Shown here: positions 4,936 to 7,608 of the stretch, in pieces
How the letters are laid out: each line of letters begins with the position of its first letter
Numbering within the stretch: the first letter of the stretch is position 1
Source: CAZXMB01 sp964641715
Lineage (GTDB): Bacteria; Desulfobacterota; BSN033; UBA1163
Reading direction: 5' to 3'
Length of the DNA: 7,608 nucleotides
NCBI GenBank assembly: GCA_964641715.1
Contig: CAZXMB010000145.1
Coordinates: 1 to 7,608 of the forward strand
The notes under the pieces: model-generated
What the model saw: only the letters and a program-made list of their open reading frames with translations
Told to the model about the DNA's origin: nothing
Databases searched by the model: none
Translations under genes and position numbers: made by a program

Positions 4936-7605
4936 ATGTCCAATCGTCCCAAACTCTTTCTCATTGATGGGTCCTCCTACATCTTTCGTGCCTTCTATGC
5001 CATCCGCCACCTCTCCAATTCGAAAGGGTTTCCCACCAATGCCATCTATGGTTTTACCCAGATGCTTCTCAGGGTCCTCAAGGAAAACCGGCCTGACTAT
5101 CTCGCCATCGTTTTCGATTCAAAGGCACCTACCTTTCGAAGTGAGATCTACCAGGCCTATAAGGCCAACCGGCCCGCCATGCCCGAGGGGTTGGTTCCCC
5201 AGATTCCTTATATCAGGAGGATTGTTGAAGGATATCGTATTGCGACCCTGGAGATGGAGGGATACGAGGCGGATGATCTCATCGCAGCGGTGGCCAAAAA
5301 GCTTGAGCCAGAGGTGGATGCGGTGATCATCACAGGGGATAAGGATATCCTTCAACTGGTGAGTGACCGGATCATTGTCTATGATACCATGAAGGAGAAG
5401 AGGATCGGAGTGGATGAGGTGAGGGAACGATTCGGTGTCAGGCCCGAGCAGATCGTTGAGGTAATGGGATTGGCAGGAGACGCCGTTGACAATATCCCGG
5501 GGGTCCCCGGAATTGGCGAGAAGACAGCGATCGAACTGATCAGGAAATTTGGATCGGTGGACAACCTCTTAACTCATCTCGACCAGGTTCCTCAGAAGAA
5601 ACTGAAAGAAAAACTGGAAAATCATGGCGAACTGGCACGACTCAGCCGCAAGCTGGCCACCCTTCACACCGATCTCCCCGTCCCCTTCGATATAAAAGAT
5701 TTTGCCCTCCCTTCTCCCGATCTTCAAACTCTCAGAAAGCTCTTTAAGGAACTGGAATTCCATAAGCTTCTTAAGGAACTTTCTGCCGGGGAAACCTCCC
5801 TTGCCGAAGGAAGGGATTACCGTTTAGTCCTGGATCGAAATGAGTTCCTCGCCCTAGTGCAGGATTTGAAAAAGGCTCAATGCTTTGCGATTGACCTCGA
5901 GACCACCTCTCCCTACCCGATGTGGGCTGATCTGGTCGGGATCAGCCTATCCCATACCCCCGGGCAGGCCTTCTATATCCCTCTCGGACACCGGATTCAA
6001 AAATCCGTAGAACAACTCCCTCTCCCATGGGTGCTGGAGGAGTTAAAACCGCTGATCGAGGATGAAAAGATCAAAAAGGTGGGGCAGAATATTAAATATG
6101 AATGGATTCTTCTGAAACGCTACGGCCTCAGGCTCCGGGGGATTTGGTGTGATACGATGATTGCCTCCTATCTTCTTAACCCTACCAAACACAATCACAA
6201 CCTAAGTGAGATTGCACGTGAATATCTGGATCGCGAGGTCACAGAATACAAAGAGGTCGTCGGAACGAAAGGGATGACCTTTGATCAGATCGATCTTGAA
6301 AAGGCAAGGGATTACAGCTCTGAGGATGCCGAGGTCACCCTCCGGCTTTCTCACCTTCTCCTCCCGAAATTGAAGGAGGGCGGGCTTCAGACCCTCTTTG
6401 AGGAGGTGGAGATGCCCCTTGCGATGGTCCTGGCCAAGATGGAGATGAACGGAGTAAAGATTGATCCCGGTCTTCTCAGGGAATTCTCGAAAGAGATCGA
6501 AATCCAAATCCAGCAGAAGATGGAACGAATCTATGAAATGGCAGGGGAGGTCTTCAATATCAACTCTTCCCAACAACTGGCAAAGATCCTGTTCGACAGG
6601 TTAAAGCTCCCTGTCATTAAAAAGACGAAGACCGGATATTCTACGGATGTAGAGGTTCTGGAAAGGCTCTCCCTTGAGCATGACCTCCCTCTCGAGATCC
6701 TGGGTTATCGAAATCTGTCCAAACTGAAATCGACTTACATCGATTCGCTTCCTAAATTGATTCATCCAGAAACAGGACGGGTCCACACCTCTTATAATCA
6801 AACGGTGACTGCCACGGGGCGGCTTTCTTCGAGTGATCCCAACCTCCAGAATATCCCCGTTCGCACTGATGAAGGCAATCGTATCCGACAGGCCTTTGTT
6901 CCGGAGAAGGGATGGGTGATCACCTCGGCAGACTATTCACAGATTGAATTACGGATCCTCGCTCATCTCTCCGGGGATGAGAGGCTGACCGAGGCCTTTA
7001 AGAGGGAAGAAGATATCCATCGACGAACTGCCTCAGAAATCTTCGGTGTCCCCATGGAGAAGGTCACGCCCCAGATGAGAAGGGAGGCGAAAGTGATCAA
7101 CTTTGGGATTATCTATGGGATGAGTGCCTATGGCCTCTCCCAACAATTGGGGACAGACCCCAAAATCGCTCAGACCTATATCGATGAATATTTTAAAAAA
7201 TATGGAGGCGTCCAGACCTATATTCAGAAAAGTTTACAGGAGGCCAGACAGAGGGGTTATGTCACGACCCTGCTCAACAGGCGTCGTTATCTCCCCGAGA
7301 TCAACTCTCCTACCGTGGCCATCCGCCAGGCCTCAGAGAGGATGGCCATCAATACCCCCCTCCAGGGAACTGCAGCAGATATGATCAAGGTCGCCATGAT
7401 CCGTATCCAGAACCAACTGGAGGCGTCTGGCTGGAAGACCAAAATGATCATGCAGGTCCATGATGAACTGGTCTTTGAAGTCCCGGAAGAGGAGATCCCC
7501 GGTGTATTTCCAATGATCCAAAAGGAGATGGAGGCGGTGATGGAGCTCTCCATCCCGCTCAGGGTCTCCTTGGGCTCCGGTAAGAATTGGGCGGAAGCCC
7601 ATTGA
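4936..7605 (+). CDS. polA: DNA polymerase I
   Basis: DNA polymerase I removes RNA primers, fills gaps in lagging-strand synthesis and acts in excision repair. The 889-residue protein has all three domains. The 5' nuclease (about 1-290) shows Asp11 (LIDGSSYIFRAF), EADD (111-114), TGDKD (133-137), GDAVDN (181-186) and a helix-hairpin-helix (about 186-198). The 3'-5' exonuclease (about 293-480) keeps Asp320 and Glu322 (AIDLETTS) and Tyr460/Asp464 (YSSEDAE), but has Glu389 in GQNIKYEW where E. coli has the third catalytic Asp (Asp424). The polymerase domain has motif A Asp666 (DYSQIELR), the O helix with Arg715, Lys719, Phe723 and Tyr727, and motif C His842-Asp843-Glu844. Phe723 is the usual dideoxynucleotide-discriminating residue. 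The start is firm: an in-frame TAG is at 4921-4923 with no other start codon between. No clear Shine-Dalgarno precedes ATG 4936. The stop is 3 bases before the window end. Confidence 0.98.
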   Translation: MSNRPKLFLIDGSSYIFRAFYAIRHLSNSKGFPTNAIYGFTQMLLRVLKENRPDYLAIVFDSKAPTFRSEIYQAYKANRPAMPEGLVPQIPYIRRIVEGYRIATLEMEGYEADDLIAAVAKKLEPEVDAVIITGDKDILQLVSDRIIVYDTMKEKRIGVDEVRERFGVRPEQIVEVMGLAGDAVDNIPGVPGIGEKTAIELIRKFGSVDNLLTHLDQVPQKKLKEKLENHGELARLSRKLATLHTDLPVPFDIKDFALPSPDLQTLRKLFKELEFHKLLKELSAGETSLAEGRDYRLVLDRNEFLALVQDLKKAQCFAIDLETTSPYPMWADLVGISLSHTPGQAFYIPLGHRIQKSVEQLPLPWVLEELKPLIEDEKIKKVGQNIKYEWILLKRYGLRLRGIWCDTMIASYLLNPTKHNHNLSEIAREYLDREVTEYKEVVGTKGMTFDQIDLEKARDYSSEDAEVTLRLSHLLLPKLKEGGLQTLFEEVEMPLAMVLAKMEMNGVKIDPGLLREFSKEIEIQIQQKMERIYEMAGEVFNINSSQQLAKILFDRLKLPVIKKTKTGYSTDVEVLERLSLEHDLPLEILGYRNLSKLKSTYIDSLPKLIHPETGRVHTSYNQTVTATGRLSSSDPNLQNIPVRTDEGNRIRQAFVPEKGWVITSADYSQIELRILAHLSGDERLTEAFKREEDIHRRTASEIFGVPMEKVTPQMRREAKVINFGIIYGMSAYGLSQQLGTDPKIAQTYIDEYFKKYGGVQTYIQKSLQEARQRGYVTTLLNRRRYLPEINSPTVAIRQASERMAINTPLQGTAADMIKVAMIRIQNQLEASGWKTKMIMQVHDELVFEVPEEEIPGVFPMIQKEMEAVMELSIPLRVSLGSGKNWAEAH

Positions 7606-7608
7606 ATC

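Noticed and set aside
3692..5326. A 544-residue reading frame running from inside the kinase gene through the receiver-GGDEF gene, across the Ns and into polA
   Set aside because: The first 74 codons lie in the kinase gene in another frame; the true start is ATG 3914. Everything past the Ns is out of frame with polA and has no family resemblance; the gap length is arbitrary.

Overview
The window holds five protein genes, all on the + strand, with a 100-base run of N (4821-4920) marking an assembly gap. In order they are: hemB (porphobilinogen synthase); a radical SAM/SPASM protein best read as AhbD (heme b synthase of the siroheme-dependent route); a membrane sensor histidine kinase; a receiver-GGDEF response regulator cut at its 3' end by the gap; and a complete polA (DNA polymerase I). 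No rRNA, tRNA, CRISPR array, insertion sequence or phage gene is visible.

Organism: hemB beside ahbD points to an anaerobic or microaerophilic bacterium that makes heme from siroheme (siroheme -> 12,18-didecarboxysiroheme -> Fe-coproporphyrin III -> heme b), as known from sulfate-reducing Desulfobacterota and some other deep lineages and archaea. The gap, the mid-range base composition and two intergenic palindromic repeats of a kind I recall from Desulfobacterota/Nitrospirota-like draft genomes fit a draft or metagenome-assembled genome. The lineage is inferred, not shown.

Layout: positions 1-222 are non-coding and AT-rich, with a short hairpin repeat at 17-41 and a good ribosome binding site for hemB. 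HemB (223-1191) is followed by a 155-base spacer almost filled by an imperfect inverted repeat (about 1208-1338), whose right edge carries the Shine-Dalgarno sequence of ahbD (1347-2399). The kinase gene (2386-3936) overlaps the ahbD end by 14 bases, and the receiver-GGDEF gene (from 3914) overlaps the kinase end by 23 bases, so ahbD, kinase and regulator look like one translationally coupled unit. After the gap, polA (4936-7605) has a start fixed by an in-frame stop just upstream; its link to the upstream operon is unknown.

How they work together: HemB makes porphobilinogen, the first pyrrole of all tetrapyrroles, and AhbD performs the last step to heme b. The kinase and its receiver-GGDEF partner form a probable two-component circuit that turns an extracytoplasmic signal into cyclic di-GMP. 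Its overlap with ahbD hints that heme supply and a c-di-GMP response are co-expressed, but only gene order supports this. I did not find a clearly novel system. The points most worth checking are the ahbD/two-component/c-di-GMP coupling, the repeat that touches the ahbD ribosome binding site, and a Glu in place of a catalytic Asp in the PolA proofreading site.
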